64,000 nt of DNA from assembly GCA_964017185.1 (NCBI GenBank), contig OZ024882.1, positions 43,817,431-43,881,430 of the forward strand, given 5' to 3'. The notes below the pieces were generated by a model. That model saw nothing but the letters and a program-made list of their open reading frames with translations, was not told the origin of the DNA and did not search any database. Both the position numbers and the translations under genes were made by a program. Positions 33,015-44,459 of the stretch are shown piece after piece. Positions within the stretch are counted from its first letter, which is position 1. Each line of letters opens with the position of its first letter. This DNA comes from Rugalucina vietnamica. Taxonomy: Eukaryota; Mollusca; Bivalvia; Lucinida; Lucinidae.

Positions 33015-33285
33015 CAGGTCCATGCAATAAATACCCTTAAACCCCACTTTTATTTAGGGAAAATGGGGTTTACAAGAGTATAAATATTTTTTTTATTATT
33101 TTTGCTCCAAAACATTTATTGTGGGTACTCATTAGAACCGCCTCATACCGTTTCTAACGTGTGACCACAATCTATATTTTGAGCAAAAATATTAAAAATA
33201 TCAAAATTTTCTGATGAAAATTTAATTTTTACAACTGAAAAAAAAATCTCCACTATATTGAATGGGAAAGTTTCATAATAGTTTC
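33015..33285 (+). mobile_element. W-family hairpin MITE (diverged)
   Basis: CCTTAAACCCCACTTTTATT, ATTGTGGGTACTCATTAGAA and CTAACGTGTGACCACAATCT match the family. The palindrome has lost its GC-rich centre. Confidence 0.75.
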
Positions 33286-33325
33286 GCAAAAACAATAATA
33301 AAATATTAAGAAACAAACGGACTTT

Positions 33326-33516
33326 GCATGCGCGGATCCAGAAAATTTTCTCGGGGTGGGGGGGGGGGCGGCGGTGGGGGGGGGGGGTCCAAATTCCCAG
33401 AAGGGGTCTGACGGAAAATTTCAACATGGCAAAAATCAATAATCTGGCAAATCCAGGGGGAGGGATCCGGACCCCATGCCCCCCCCCCCCCCCCCCACCT
33501 CTGGATCCGCCCATGC
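33326..33516. mobile_element. Short element with G-run/C-run interior and GGATCC inverted ends
   Basis: Left GCATGCGCGGATCCAGA and right TCTGGATCCGCCCATGC are inverted copies. Inside are a long G-run block (33355-33388) and a long C-run block (33479-33497). The ends resemble those of the element at 46502-46692. Confidence 0.7.
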
Positions 33517-34195
33517 TGTTATTTTCGCTCCATGGACATTATTAGCAGTTGGGACGGTACACAAATCTGTTGGCATATGGGAACACTGTCAGATCCGTTT
33601 TTATACAATTTGCATATTATACCAAATTTTACAGTTCAAAATTTTGCTTAAATTACATGTTTTTAAAATTGACCTAGGGACTTCGTAGAGTAGAGATCCT
33701 TTGGAGTATTGTGAATATTCATCGAATTAGCCACTCAAACTGTTTTGAAAAGCTATAACTTGTCATCATTTACCTGTCCAATAGGTGTCGCTAGCGTCAT
33801 GCGTCGATGAGTTTGATCTATATTTAGACCCAGGCGTATACAGGTATTGTTTACGTTTCCTTGACGACACGTTCATACAATATGTATAGAATAGTATTGA
33901 ATTTTACGGATCGTAAAACTCAAGTGCATACATGTCGATAATTTTTGCGAAAGCTTAACACGTTGTTACACATGACATGGCGAAATAACTAAATAAGGAA
34001 GATTTTAAAAAGGAAATTAAGGTAAGATATGATTTTATTTATAACGATTTGTGTGCGCATAAGGTACAGGTAACACCAACACGTCACCACACCATGCAAT
34101 CAATCCCCCCGCTCCCAGTTCGGTAAACTGGAGCCCTCGTTACCCATCAATTCGCGAATGGTTGTTCCAATTATTCGATCATGCTGTATAGTTTT
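33517..34195. other. Intergenic stretch with no feature recognised
   Basis: AT-rich single-copy-looking sequence before the SINE-bearing direct repeat. No exon or repeat family assigned. Confidence 0.3.
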
Positions 34196-34602
34196 GTTAT
34201 GGCTTAACATCCCAGGCAACAATTTTGGAGCCATGTCAGGACGGAGCCACCACCTTCTTCGGAGACGTACCCACAGTATTGTGGGGTGCTTGAACTGCCT
34301 TGCTCAAGGACTACACCACAGAGGTAGGAATGGAACCCAGGACCTTTCACTCCGTAGTCCTGTATTCTAATGGCCATCGTGGTCCAAGGCTCCATGTCGT
34401 GTTGGTTGTAATTGAAAGTCGGCTACCCAAACTTTGATTCCCAAAGTCTCTTATTGGTATGACTTTCCTGGCCAGTCTGTGTCGCTGTGTTCAGCAGTCT
34501 GAGAACGTTCGAGGTCAAGACTAATGGCGTACCAGAGGGTCAGTTGAAATTACCAATCCAGCTTAAAAAGGCTGTAAAATCGTAATTTCGATCAAATAGA
34601 TC
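34196..34602. repeat. Direct repeat copy 1 (offset 428 bp) with tRNA-SINE
   Basis: About 97 percent identical by eye to 34624-35030, with the landmark GGCTTAACATCCCAGGCAA at 34201 and 34629. The first about 200 bp is a tRNA-derived SINE read on the minus strand: the B-box region is complementary to GGAATGGAACCCAGGACC and the A-box region lies in ATTCTAATGGCCATCGTGG. Confidence 0.9.
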
Positions 34603-34623
34603 TATGAAATGATCATGCATTTG

Positions 34624-35030
34624 ATTATGGCTTAACATCCCAGGCAAAAGTTTTGGAGCCATGTCAGGACGGAGCCACCACCTTCTTCGGAGAAGTACCC
34701 AGATTATTGTGGGGTGCTTAAACTGTCTTGCTCAAGGACTACACCACAGAGGTAGGAATGGAACCCAGGACCTTTCACTCCGTAGTCCTGTATTCTAATG
34801 GCCATCGTGGTCCAAGGCTCCATGTCGTGTTGGTTGTAATTGAAAGTCGGCTACCCAAACTTTGATTCCCAAAGTCTCTTATTGGTATGACTTTCCTGGC
34901 CAGTCTGTGTCTCTGTGTTCAGCAGTCTGAGAACGTTCGAGGTCAAGACTAATGGCGTACCAGAGGGTCAGTTGAAATTACCAATCCAGCTTAAAATGGC
35001 TGTAAAATCGTAATTTCGATCAAATAGATC
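34624..35030. repeat. Direct repeat copy 2 (offset 428 bp)
   Basis: Second copy of 34196-34602, differing at about a dozen positions (for example CAAAAG for CAACAA, and GAAGTACCCAGATT for GACGTACCCACAGT). The junction sequence GAAATGATCATGCATTTGA occurs between the copies (34606) and again after the second (35152), consistent with a tandem segmental duplication. Confidence 0.85.
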
Positions 35031-35236
35031 TCACTGTCACACTTTTTTAGCTTTTAGCCTCATCCTATTAACATACTTGGACTTTTTCGACAGCGCAACA
35101 TGCCTAGAATGTCCGCGAGGGCGTATGGCATTATGTAAAGAAAGAAAAATGAAATGATCATGCATTTGACACATCTTACATTGTGCGTCAAAGTAACATT
35201 CCATGTATTTTTCCAGTTTGACCGGCCCCCAAACTG

Positions 35237-37635
35237 ATGATGGATCGCTACAACCCGAACCCGAGTACTCTACCGCTGTACGGCAATCCACCCGCATCTC
35301 AACGCCCGGCTCCAAGGGGAATGGGCTTCAGTTCACAGTTTCAAATTGGGACGAAAGAAGTGATAGCGTCCTGCTTTTGGTGGATCTTTGTGTGTTGGAT
35401 GGTGTTTAAGGGGTTCCAGTACGGTGTTCTGTATATGACTTTTGATGATAGTAAACTGGATACCCCAGAATGTTGCAAGAACTTTGGCGGAAACCCAGAG
35501 GATAATAGGAATGTCGTAGAAGGTAATATACATGTAACCCGCGACGCGACAAACCGGGCTTCGGGGGTTTCCGACCATGTTCGAAACAAATCTGCCTGTG
35601 CAGTCACAGAAAAAGGCTGGAAGCTTGAATTTTCGAATTTAAGAAGGAAACCGGGGTCTGAACTATCTGTGTAGGGAAAACAAAGGCGCTGATCAGATGT
35701 ACAGTTACTGGAAAAATCTGGGTTTCTCATGATGCAAGTCAAATGTTAAACGATGTGGGTAGAGGATCGGGATGGGGCTTATCATGCTGTCTTCAGTGCA
35801 CGACGGTCCTCCTAGCCCAACTTATTTTTCAGACTTACTTATAATCAAAGGTCTTAAATTTTGGAATCGAGAGAATATTTTTAATAATACTCCTCACTGG
35901 AGCGTACATTGTAAACTGTAAAAGTAAACAGTGGCAAAGAACTGACGCAGGGGTTAATATCTTGTCCCGAGGTTATAAAACTTTTTTCATGCTCAACTCA
36001 GACTGAAACGGGTTTAAACTGCTCATAAATATTGATATTGTCTACATTAGGGTTTCGATCACCAAAGCCTGTAATTTATCCTGCTTATAAATTTTAAAAT
36101 GCCAACACTTGTATTTTAACATTTATGAGCAGGATAAATTTTAGTCTCAGCTTAGCTGAGCATGAAAAAAGTTTTATAACCTCGGGACCTTGTCTCTGAA
36201 ACGGAAATAGGAAATAACTTTTAAAGACTGTTCATATATGTTAAATCCATATAACTATGTGATGTAGTAACGACATGATGTCCAAATGACCTTTTTACAG
36301 TTTGCCGTTTTTACTGCGGCGTTTTGTGAACCACGTAACTCGAAAAAAAATGCTTAAAATGGCATATAATCATCCCCCCCCTTCTTCTTTACAGCTTACA
36401 ACAAGAAAGACGCAGGGCCCTACCTGATGCGACTCGGTCCTGAGAGCTACACGAGTCAGTTTAAGGGGACGGCGGCCCCTAAGGAGTTTGAAGGCTTGCC
36501 CGCTATAGTTACCGCAGTTTCAACAGCAGATTTCTTCGATGTGCAGGGTTTGATTAAACAGATTCATGAAGAAATCAAGCCTGCTTTTAAAGATGTGAAG
36601 TTTCTGATATATGACATTGGGCTGTACAGTCGGGAGCTTGAACTGGTATGTGGAACATACTGGGCCTCTATTTCACTGGGTTATAGCCAAAGCTTACATT
36701 TGTCTCTTGTTTTATAGCTGCTTTCAAAAAGCAAATTGAAATAGCAGAACCAAAGTCCCAATGTTTGTAAACTTGCCGCATGCATCAGAAATGTCGATGG
36801 CCTGTGACAAAATTCCTCATTTGATTATAAAACTCCACGGGCAATTTGAGGTTTTTAAATCTTGATATAATTGCGATATATGTTAGAATTATGGTTTTAT
36901 CTTAACCTTCGTTACACGCCATAGAAATACATGAAACAAACCCTTTGAGCCAGCCTAATAACGCATCAAAATATCTTGGCATCACGGTTTTGGTCGAAAG
37001 ATGATAAACGCTATGTGCAGCATAAATAGGCAGATTTGTTTCCCTTAACTGTTCTGATATAAAAATAAAAATATTTCAATTCGTCTTTAGACATGATCTG
37101 TAAATGGTCCATGTATCATGTGACTATTCACATGTACCCCTACCCTACCGCCCGTGTGGTAACTTGAATAAATAGGAAACTGCGTCTACTTGAATTCCAT
37201 TTTGTCATTTTCTTCCTTTCAGCTACGAGCCCACTGTAAATGTGAGGTCCGAACATTCAGGGCCGGTTCTTTCCCAGACCACGTGGCTGACATCACAAAC
37301 TTCGCTTATAGACCTATCATTATACAGGTAAAGTATTCACACTGACTAACGCTCTCATGATAGAGATCTCGGGTCCAAAACTGAATCCAAGCTGACAATA
37401 CTTTCCTTGCGTACAGAAAATACTTAATAACCAATCTACGCAACGTGCTACTAGAATACAACCGCTACTGGAATTTTAATTGAGAGGATAATTATTGCAG
37501 TCGTTTTGGATTGTTGACCATCAAGAAGGGTACATGTTTTATTATGTTAAACATGAAAATTAAAGCATGCGCTGCTAAGGGCTCGTTCTATAGAAGCACT
37601 GGTTCTGCGGTTAAAAGATTCTGCTAATCAAATGC

Positions 37636-37680
<45 letters not shown>

Positions 37681-38498
37681 AAACAACAACAAAAAAAAAA
37701 AAAAAAAAAAAGCAAAAATACATTGTTGTCAAACAAAACAAAGGTTAAAAAGAGCTCCAAAGTAGTTTCAAAAGCGGATGGCTTTTTCCGCGTTAAATGT
37801 TCCCCGGCACACAATTTTGACGTCTCCTGAACTTCACTTTATTTTAAATGCTCTAGTTTTACTCCGTTCTGTTTCAGACAATGATCGAGGAGTTTGGGTC
37901 CGTGTTGTGGCTGAGTCCCTCGGCGAGGCTAACCAAAGCCAGCGACCTGAACCAACTAAAGTATCGCGGCGAACGCACCTTCTTCCTATGGCAACCTCCA
38001 GAACACATGGGCCTTGTAGCTTACACCAACCCCCTCACGTTTGAATATCTCAAAGAACCACGATGCTGTTACACGGAATCAGGGCTAATTGACATGACAG
38101 CTCTCGTGTTTTATCGAGCAAACACCACGTGGACGGATATTATGAAACCGTGGCTAAAATGTGCTCTTAATATAGAATGTATCGCTCCGAAGCGCTCGCG
38201 CTACGACGGATGTTTCCATATGCGCAAGCCCAAGACAACCGGATGTCATAGATACGATGTTTCCGCTTTGACAATAATCATGGAAAGAATGTATCAGTTT
38301 AATGTAAAAACCGAAAAATATGTTATTCCAAGAATAGCTAGAGTTTCAGAACAATATATTGAATACTTCCCAGAGCAACCGTGGACATTTACGGAACTAT
38401 TTTTCGTGACCATAATGCCATTTACTTGTTTAGGGGGACTATTTTATATTTATAAAAGGCGGCAAACTATTTTGAAGCGATCATACAGAAAAAGATAA
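35237..38498 (+). CDS. Membrane protein with DUF1647/glycosyltransferase-like domain (420 aa, four exons)
   Basis: Exons 35237-35522 (286 nt), 36395-36645 (251), 37223-37327 (105) and 37878-38498 (621, stop TAA) join with phases 1, 0, 0; total 1263 nt. The start is MMDRYNPNPS. A CAG at about 35214-35216 suggests an upstream non-coding exon. An N-terminal membrane segment (about 42-64, ASCFWWIFVCWMVFKGF) suggests type II topology. The central domain has VTAVSTADFFDVQGL, FLIYDIGLYSRELE, EVRTFRAGSFPDHV, FAYRPIIIQTMIEEFG and VLWLSPSARL, which matches my memory of the DUF1647 family, related in pattern to GT-A glycosyltransferases. In such families the last motif usually holds an acidic residue (WxD); here it reads WLSPS. 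A second hydrophobic stretch near the C-terminus (LFFVTIMPFTCLGGLFYIY) is followed by a basic tail (KRRQTILKRSYRKR). Donor substrate and activity are unknown. Confidence 0.8.
35539..35740 (-). mobile_element. Decayed G-family MITE in intron 1 of the DUF1647-like gene
   Basis: CGGGGGTTTCCGACCATGTT, GTGCAGTCACAGAAAAAGGC and AGGGAAAACAAAGGCGCTGA match the family read in reverse. The second half of the palindrome is deleted. It starts about 16 bp after the exon 1 donor. Confidence 0.75.
35964..36189. mobile_element. L-family hairpin MITE in intron 1 of the DUF1647-like gene
   Basis: Terminal inverted repeats GTCCCGAGGTTATAAAACTT and AGTTTTATAACCTCGGGAC. Core ATTTATCCTGCTTATAAATT and AACATTTATGAGCAGGATAA. 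Confidence 0.85.
37636..37712. repeat. (CAA)n microsatellite and poly-A
   Basis: A run of CAA trinucleotides followed by about 20 A, in the last intron of the DUF1647-like gene. Confidence 0.95.
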
Positions 38499-40029
38499 CA
38501 AATTAAGCAGGGTCTGGTGCCATAGGGGTAGAATATGAGATTTGATTTACTATCTAAATGCATTTTGTGTGTTGCATATGTAAATTCCATTTTAAGTCAT
38601 TTCGTGTGGCATTTGAAGACTCTGCATTGCTAGCAAGGACAATCAAAATGTTCTCATCATGTTTAATATTTAATATGTTATGTAACATCGAATATCGTCA
38701 CATGATTCATATGCAAATGACAGAGGCAATTCTATTAAATAGGATTGATTGATAATTTATTCACAACTGCAAGTCTGTATTCCTCACAGGTCTGTAGTGG
38801 GCTAGATGATAGAAGCCATGAAAATTATGACCATAAAGAGGTTGTTAGCTTCTGGACAAATGATTTCCTTTTCACTGAGCAAAGATATATACATGCGTGT
38901 TGCATTTCGATGTTTACACGGACCAGCTGTGGTAGCTCCGTAGGTTGCGTGACCGATTCATAATCGAAGAAGGCCATCTCCGGAATATTTATTTCATGAA
39001 GATTTGAGTGGTCATAGTTTTTCCAGTGTCAATTCTCTTCATACATAATTACATGTATATTATAGTATTATAGTATTCTAATTCAAGAAATGCAGGTGTC
39101 TTAATATGGTCTTAGCTGTTGGTCGTGGACGTGGACAAAATGCTATATAATTATGCATGAAGTACTGCTATTTTAAAATGTATTTAGTGCAGTTGATCAA
39201 CGTAGAGTCGGGAGCATCTGTTTTTATGATAATTATTAATTTCTAGATTTTTTTTTGTTTTACACTGTGTTCTCTTTGTGCATTTTTAAACTGTTTGTCT
39301 TCATTTTATCTGCTCAAATGTGTGTTTATTTATTTTTAATATATTCATACGACCTACTTTTGCCGACCTCAGGCGACTATCAAAGTCGGCTTCTAACATT
39401 GTTTTTGAAAAGAAAGCTAGATTATGGATCGCAACCAAGGCACTGATTGAATTACGAGACCACCCATAAAAATCTTTGTTTGCTGTGCACCTACACATTC
39501 AGTTTAAAATAGGGTAGGTCACAGGAAACCAACATTTTTATCGCTGGCCTGACTGTACCTTGTTCGGTTTTACATATACAATGTAACATTACATGTATAC
39601 AAAATTCTGTTTTTTTTTTATATATATCTTTGCTCTTTTGGGGTACTGCAATGTTACAAATGTCCATAATATCAAACTTACTGAAAGGTCTATATTTTAA
39701 TAAAACAACTCAACTGTTCGGGGTACTTATGAATTTGTTCTTCCCAGTATCAAACACAAAGTTTTGACTAAAAACGTTGCATTGTAACGCTTAGTATCAT
39801 GTCTTCAAATACCTTTACGAGTGTAGCACATCTAGAAAGTTCTCTACTTACTAGTCGTGTCATGCCGTTGCCTTTCCCATATATTCCCGGAAAACAGTAC
39901 AAATGCACTTGTACTTTATATCACCGAGATATTTCAGTCATGTCTAGACATAAAATAGATAGAAAGGATCAAGACACAATCATCTTTACAACGCCAACTA
40001 CATGACCAGATTAACTTGTATAAGTCTGA
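38499..40029. other. Downstream region of the DUF1647-like gene
   Basis: Presumed 3' untranslated region and intergenic sequence. Candidate signals are ATTAAA near 38735 and AATAAA near 39699, neither decisive. No further exon is supported. Small open frames here have no splice context. Confidence 0.4.
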
Positions 40030-40030
40030 C

Positions 40031-40222
40031 TTCCTATTTATGGGAAATAAGCAAATGGTATAGTCCCAGACGTGACGCCGCAGAACGCGGCGTCCCGTCT
40101 GGGGCTATTCTGTTTGCTTAGAGAATTTTCTTCGAAAAAACAAAAATAATAAAATTTTAAAACTGAAAATGGACACATTCAAATGATAATGATTTGCGAA
40201 TCCATTCGTCATAAATGGATTT
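40031..40222 (+). mobile_element. P-family hairpin MITE (TTAA ends not intact)
   Basis: Core TAGTCCCAGACGTGACGCCG and CGGCGTCCCGTCTGGGGCTA forms the palindrome. The right part AAATGATAATGATTTGCGAA matches the family. The outer TTAA boundaries are not clear. Confidence 0.8.
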
Positions 40223-40654
40223 TGGCTGAAACTTATCACAGCGCTTTCCCCGCAATGCGACTGCTTCTTTTCCGGATTATAAGTGATTCACAAGTTTCGG
40301 GACCGGACAACAGCCCCAGTGATGTCGGTACTTAAGCTGTTGACAGGGATGTAAAGCAATAAATTAAACAGGAATTCCTTTTCGTAATTAATCGTCAGTC
40401 TACGTCAAAGGACTTTCGCTTATGTGTGACGAGGACTTGACTTGCTCGAAGCCTACATAAGGGATACACAAAGACTCAAATCCGTCATTTTGGGGTATCT
40501 GAACGCAGGAACGATCGTAGTGACTTTCAGAAAGAATAACTGCATAATCAAACTGGAAAATATATTTATCTACAATGTGCATGACATTTAGTAAGTCAAT
40601 ATTGCCCAGAAAAACAATATGTGGTACTGGAAACCGTAAAAATACAACTTTACG

Positions 40655-40935
40655 ACTTAGATCTAGGCCAATGTGAAAGTAGGCAATGATCAGGAAATGG
40701 CGCAATCAGAAAGAAATCCCCACTCCAAAAACCGAGGTGGGAAAAACTAAATTAACAATCAGGTACTTATACCAAGAAAACATATTATAAGCCGAGTGAG
40801 CAGCTATTTCCCAATAGGAGGCCACTCAGTTAACCAAACTTAACTAAAAATATGAAAAACATACATGTACATAGGTGCAAACAACACAAAAATTCAACAC
40901 CAAACATAAAACAATTAGAACCACCACAGAAGTAT
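40655..40935. repeat. Dispersed repeat (GTGGGAAAAAC family, copy 1)
   Basis: Shares GGCAATGATCAGGAAATGGC, AACAATCAGGTACT, GAGCAGCTATTTCCCAATAG and GAACCACCACAGAAGTATCG with 49590-49858, and the first half with 47575-47712. Confidence 0.8.
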
Positions 40936-42190
40936 CGCCTTCTGGATATGCAAGCAGCCTGATCAGTTGTCATCAGTTGTATGCTAGATAGCTATGTGTC
41001 AGACTAAGTATATTTTTCTTTGTGGTCAGCTACGACAACGATCAGTCTGAGTAAGATATCCAGGCTTAGTTATGATCAACAGTGCGATGATCAATGCCCC
41101 AGTAAAAAAAAGTCACTGTTCAAGTGCGGTTTTTATCTTCATTTATATATGTTATCTTGTGGGTCTCTGTTGTGTTCGTTGCCTTAGTTTTTGGTTGAGA
41201 CTAGCTTGATGGCTATCTTGTAGGGAAAGAGCTAGTCATCTTGCTATTCGCATGTGTGGTCGAAAAAATGCTTAAATGTGATGTTTTGTGATGTATTTTC
41301 TTTCTCGCCTGGTGCCTATGCTGGGACTTTTAAGTGTATCGATTCCTGGTTGTCTTCAACAGGTCCAGGAAAAGTCGATTTTGGGCTTTTATAGGTCCAT
41401 CGGGCTTTTATTAGTCAATGGTCGCAAACACCCACAATAAGCTATTGGTTTCCCTTCAATGCCGAAGCTTAACACTACATAGATTTATCACTAACAGAAC
41501 AAAAACCTTTAGAATTCTTCATACAGCCGCAATGAGACAGCCAACACGCTCTGAGAAGTCTTTGATCAATACTATCGGCTTTCAGGACCGAGCTATGGCA
41601 CAAAAATGTCTCCATACTTTTTTCAGTTATTCGAAGGAATTTTTACGTATTCTGGTCCGCTGTGAGGTGATTTGTGGTTTATTCTGGTCCTCAAGTGAAC
41701 AATTGTAAAAACTGCCGACCGGAAGACGCAAAATGCACGAATTGGTAACGGACACTACTTAGAAATGGTAACGAAAGTTACAGTCACGTACACTACATTG
41801 TGGCGCGGCCAGAAAATCGTTATTTTCGCAGTTTGTACAGACATCGCCATGTTTGGAAGAATTGAGAAAGGCAGAAATTAACAGCCTCTTCTTGTTTTTG
41901 TGCCGTGTTGGGTTCTGGAAAGGGGTGGTTTTCGACTTTCTCTTAATATTTATTTGAAGAAAGTGCACGGTATAAATCGTTTCGAACAGGAATACCATTG
42001 ATTTAAGCTCGATATGGAAGTATAATTGTGATTCAGATTCTGATTCCGGTTAACAGTCTATTGGAATTAAAGCAAAATCATGTAAGTTACCGATCAATAT
42101 GTCCCAGGAATAGGCACTTAAATATTAAACTGCTTTTTCGAAGCATTTGTGACTCGGTTACACTTTCGACACAAAGTAGAGCAAGAAACT
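40936..42190. other. Stretch with no recognised feature
   Basis: No supported exon, hairpin family or array was seen. The open frame at 41418-41708 lacks flanking splice signals and family resemblance. Confidence 0.3.

Positions 42191-42191
<1 letters not shown>

Positions 42192-42247
<56 letters not shown>
42192..42247. repeat. (GA)n microsatellite
   Basis: Uninterrupted GA dinucleotide run of about 54 bp. Confidence 0.95.
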
Positions 42248-42251
<4 letters not shown>

Positions 42252-42972
42252 TAGGTAACAAGGTTCAGCCGAATTGATACAGTTAAAAACATCTCAAAAT
42301 CAAGACACCAGGCGGTAGAGAAAGGACCGCAAAAACCATTACATTCCTAAAACACGCTTCAAGAGTAAGATGGCTAGCTTTTTCCCAACAAGGATGCCAT
42401 CTGGATAGCATAACTGATAAATGGATTAGTGCAGCAGCGAGGCAGGCAGAATATTGAAAACATGTACAAAGGGTATACAGGAAAACACTTAATAAGTAAA
42501 TTTTATCCTGTTGAATTGCTGATACAAGAAAGCATTTTCATACAAATTTATTACTGATACCCTTTTGGTGGAGTAGAGCATATAAAGACATCAGTGTACA
42601 AAGCTATTACGAATGTATTTTTCCTTACTTTAAAAGATGAGCCAGAACCATCCGGCGTCATTGATATACATATACAGTACACATGCCCCAATGGTTCTGT
42701 AGAAATAGGCGTTTCATTCATATGTAGCAAAATATCGCCGATTGGCATTTCGAATTCATTGGTTGGTCATGTCAGACTGTACATAAAATACATGTCTGGA
42801 ACCCATTTTGGAAAATATGTCTACAACTTTGTCCATGTTGCAATAGCTGATTAATTTTTAATGCTTAGCTTGTGCATTTTATTTAAAGACAGACATTTTT
42901 GCCGGCATTGATCAGACCGCGGCAGATGATTTCCCTAGACAAATAAAAGTAGGGAGGCCATTGATCTTATAT

Positions 42973-43210
42973 TGAGCCGCGTCGCAAGAAAACTGATCTT
43001 CGGGGTTTCCGACCAGGTCTGACACAAACCGGTGATGGGTCAGTGCAACAGAAGATGGCTGGATGCTTGAAATTTCAGATTGAGGAAGTAGAGAAATTGT
43101 ACTATCCGAGTAGGGAAAACAAAGGCGCTGATCAGCTTCGCAGTTACTGCGAAGCTGATCATCGCCTTTGTTTTCGCATATGCATAATTCCGTTTTTTAT
43201 GACGCAGCTC
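42973..43210 (-). mobile_element. G-family hairpin MITE
   Basis: Left end GAGCCGCGTCGCAAGAAAAC, core GCGCTGATCAGCTTCGCAGT and ACTGCGAAGCTGATCATCGC, right end GACGCAGCTC. The flanking ATATT occurs on both sides (before 42973 and after 43210), a possible target duplication. Confidence 0.85.
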
Positions 43211-43400
43211 ATATTGATTTAATGTGGAATATGGTTAGAGGGAAAGAAAAATCCATATGCAGAATGAATGGTAGTTCTATAAATCCGAAGGTCATTTATT
43301 TATGTGCCGTATATGGCTTACTTTATTTGCCAGCAGCCGTTTGCGAGAAATGTTGACGAATTTGTACAATGTCGCAAACAGGCGGTGTTTCTGCTGTATG

Positions 43401-44394
43401 CAGTTTACTCGACAATGGCGAATCACTAAGAGATCTAACGCTATTATTTTAAACACGACCATGGGAATGTTATTCTATTTGATACTAAGAACATCTAACA
43501 TATCTCAGCTTTACAGGAAAATAATAATTTTAATTCATTTAACTTCTTAATGGGAGATAACTCTGTTGATATGATACCTCCTGCATTAGACAATGGCGAA
43601 CCAAACTCGACAATGGCGAATCAAATAGCCTATAGCCCAAAAGAAACCATTTAGAAGAGTAGTTTTGCACACAAATGTTGCCATCATCATGCGAAACTAA
43701 ATGGTGTTCGATAATATTGTGTTAATTTGCTTTTGTGCTTTACGTTAACTGTCAACAGCAAATGCCATATCGGAAAAGTCAATTTTACCGATTTAAGCAT
43801 GTCTTGTTGCTTTAACGAATCAATGTAAGCCTAAAAGCAAGATGGTTAAACCACGACTTGCACCAATATTAGTTACGCCATTGACTAAACTAAATGGTTC
43901 CAGGGCAAGCCTTCAAAAGGTAGATTATCAGTACTTTGTGCACATTCTTTTCACCACACAAAGTATGATTCGCTATTGTCGAATTTACATGTACATCTTT
44001 CCCCGCTTATATCTACCTTCAATGTCAAAACGTTTATCAAAAACAGGCATATTGCATAACTAGTGATATTAGGCATTAAAGTAATGCAAAAGTGGCCATC
44101 ATCAAATGCTTAGAAACGAGGTATGAAACACATTTTATCTGAACGGTACTTTTTGTGGAACAATAAACTAGGCATCTTAGTTAAGGGGTCAAGCATTTCA
44201 GCAACCCTGATTTTATTGTCCGGTGGAATTTTGACTCCATTCTTTTACTAAACCCCAAGGCATAGATGAAAGTAAATGACTGAGTTATAGAATAAATAAT
44301 ATTTTGTCTAAGTTTCAAGAAATTCTGCAATATCTTTACGAGTGGTTCGCCATTGTCGATGATTCGCTATTGTCGAGTTCACTGTATATCCAAA
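43401..44394. mobile_element. DNA transposon-like element with six symmetric subterminal motifs
   Basis: Terminal inverted repeats CAGTTTACTCGACAATGGCG (43401) and CGCTATTGTCGAGTTCACTG (44375-44394). The motif GACAATGGCGAA occurs at 43411, 43589 and 43609; its reverse complement (with one variant base in two copies) occurs at 43969, 44346 and 44363. No transposase is encoded. The CAGT..ACTG ends are compatible with several cut-and-paste families. Confidence 0.75.
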
Positions 44395-44459
44395 AAAAAT
44401 CTGGGAAAACATTCGGAATTGACTGAATCATGCACAGTCTCATTCTAATGATTCGCTTA

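Noticed and set aside
33143..33545. Gly- and Pro-rich open frames
   Set aside because: Produced by the G-run and C-run of the element at 33326-33516.
42594..42854. 86-residue plus-strand open frame
   Set aside because: No splice context, no recognisable domain, and nothing that raises it above chance. Left out.
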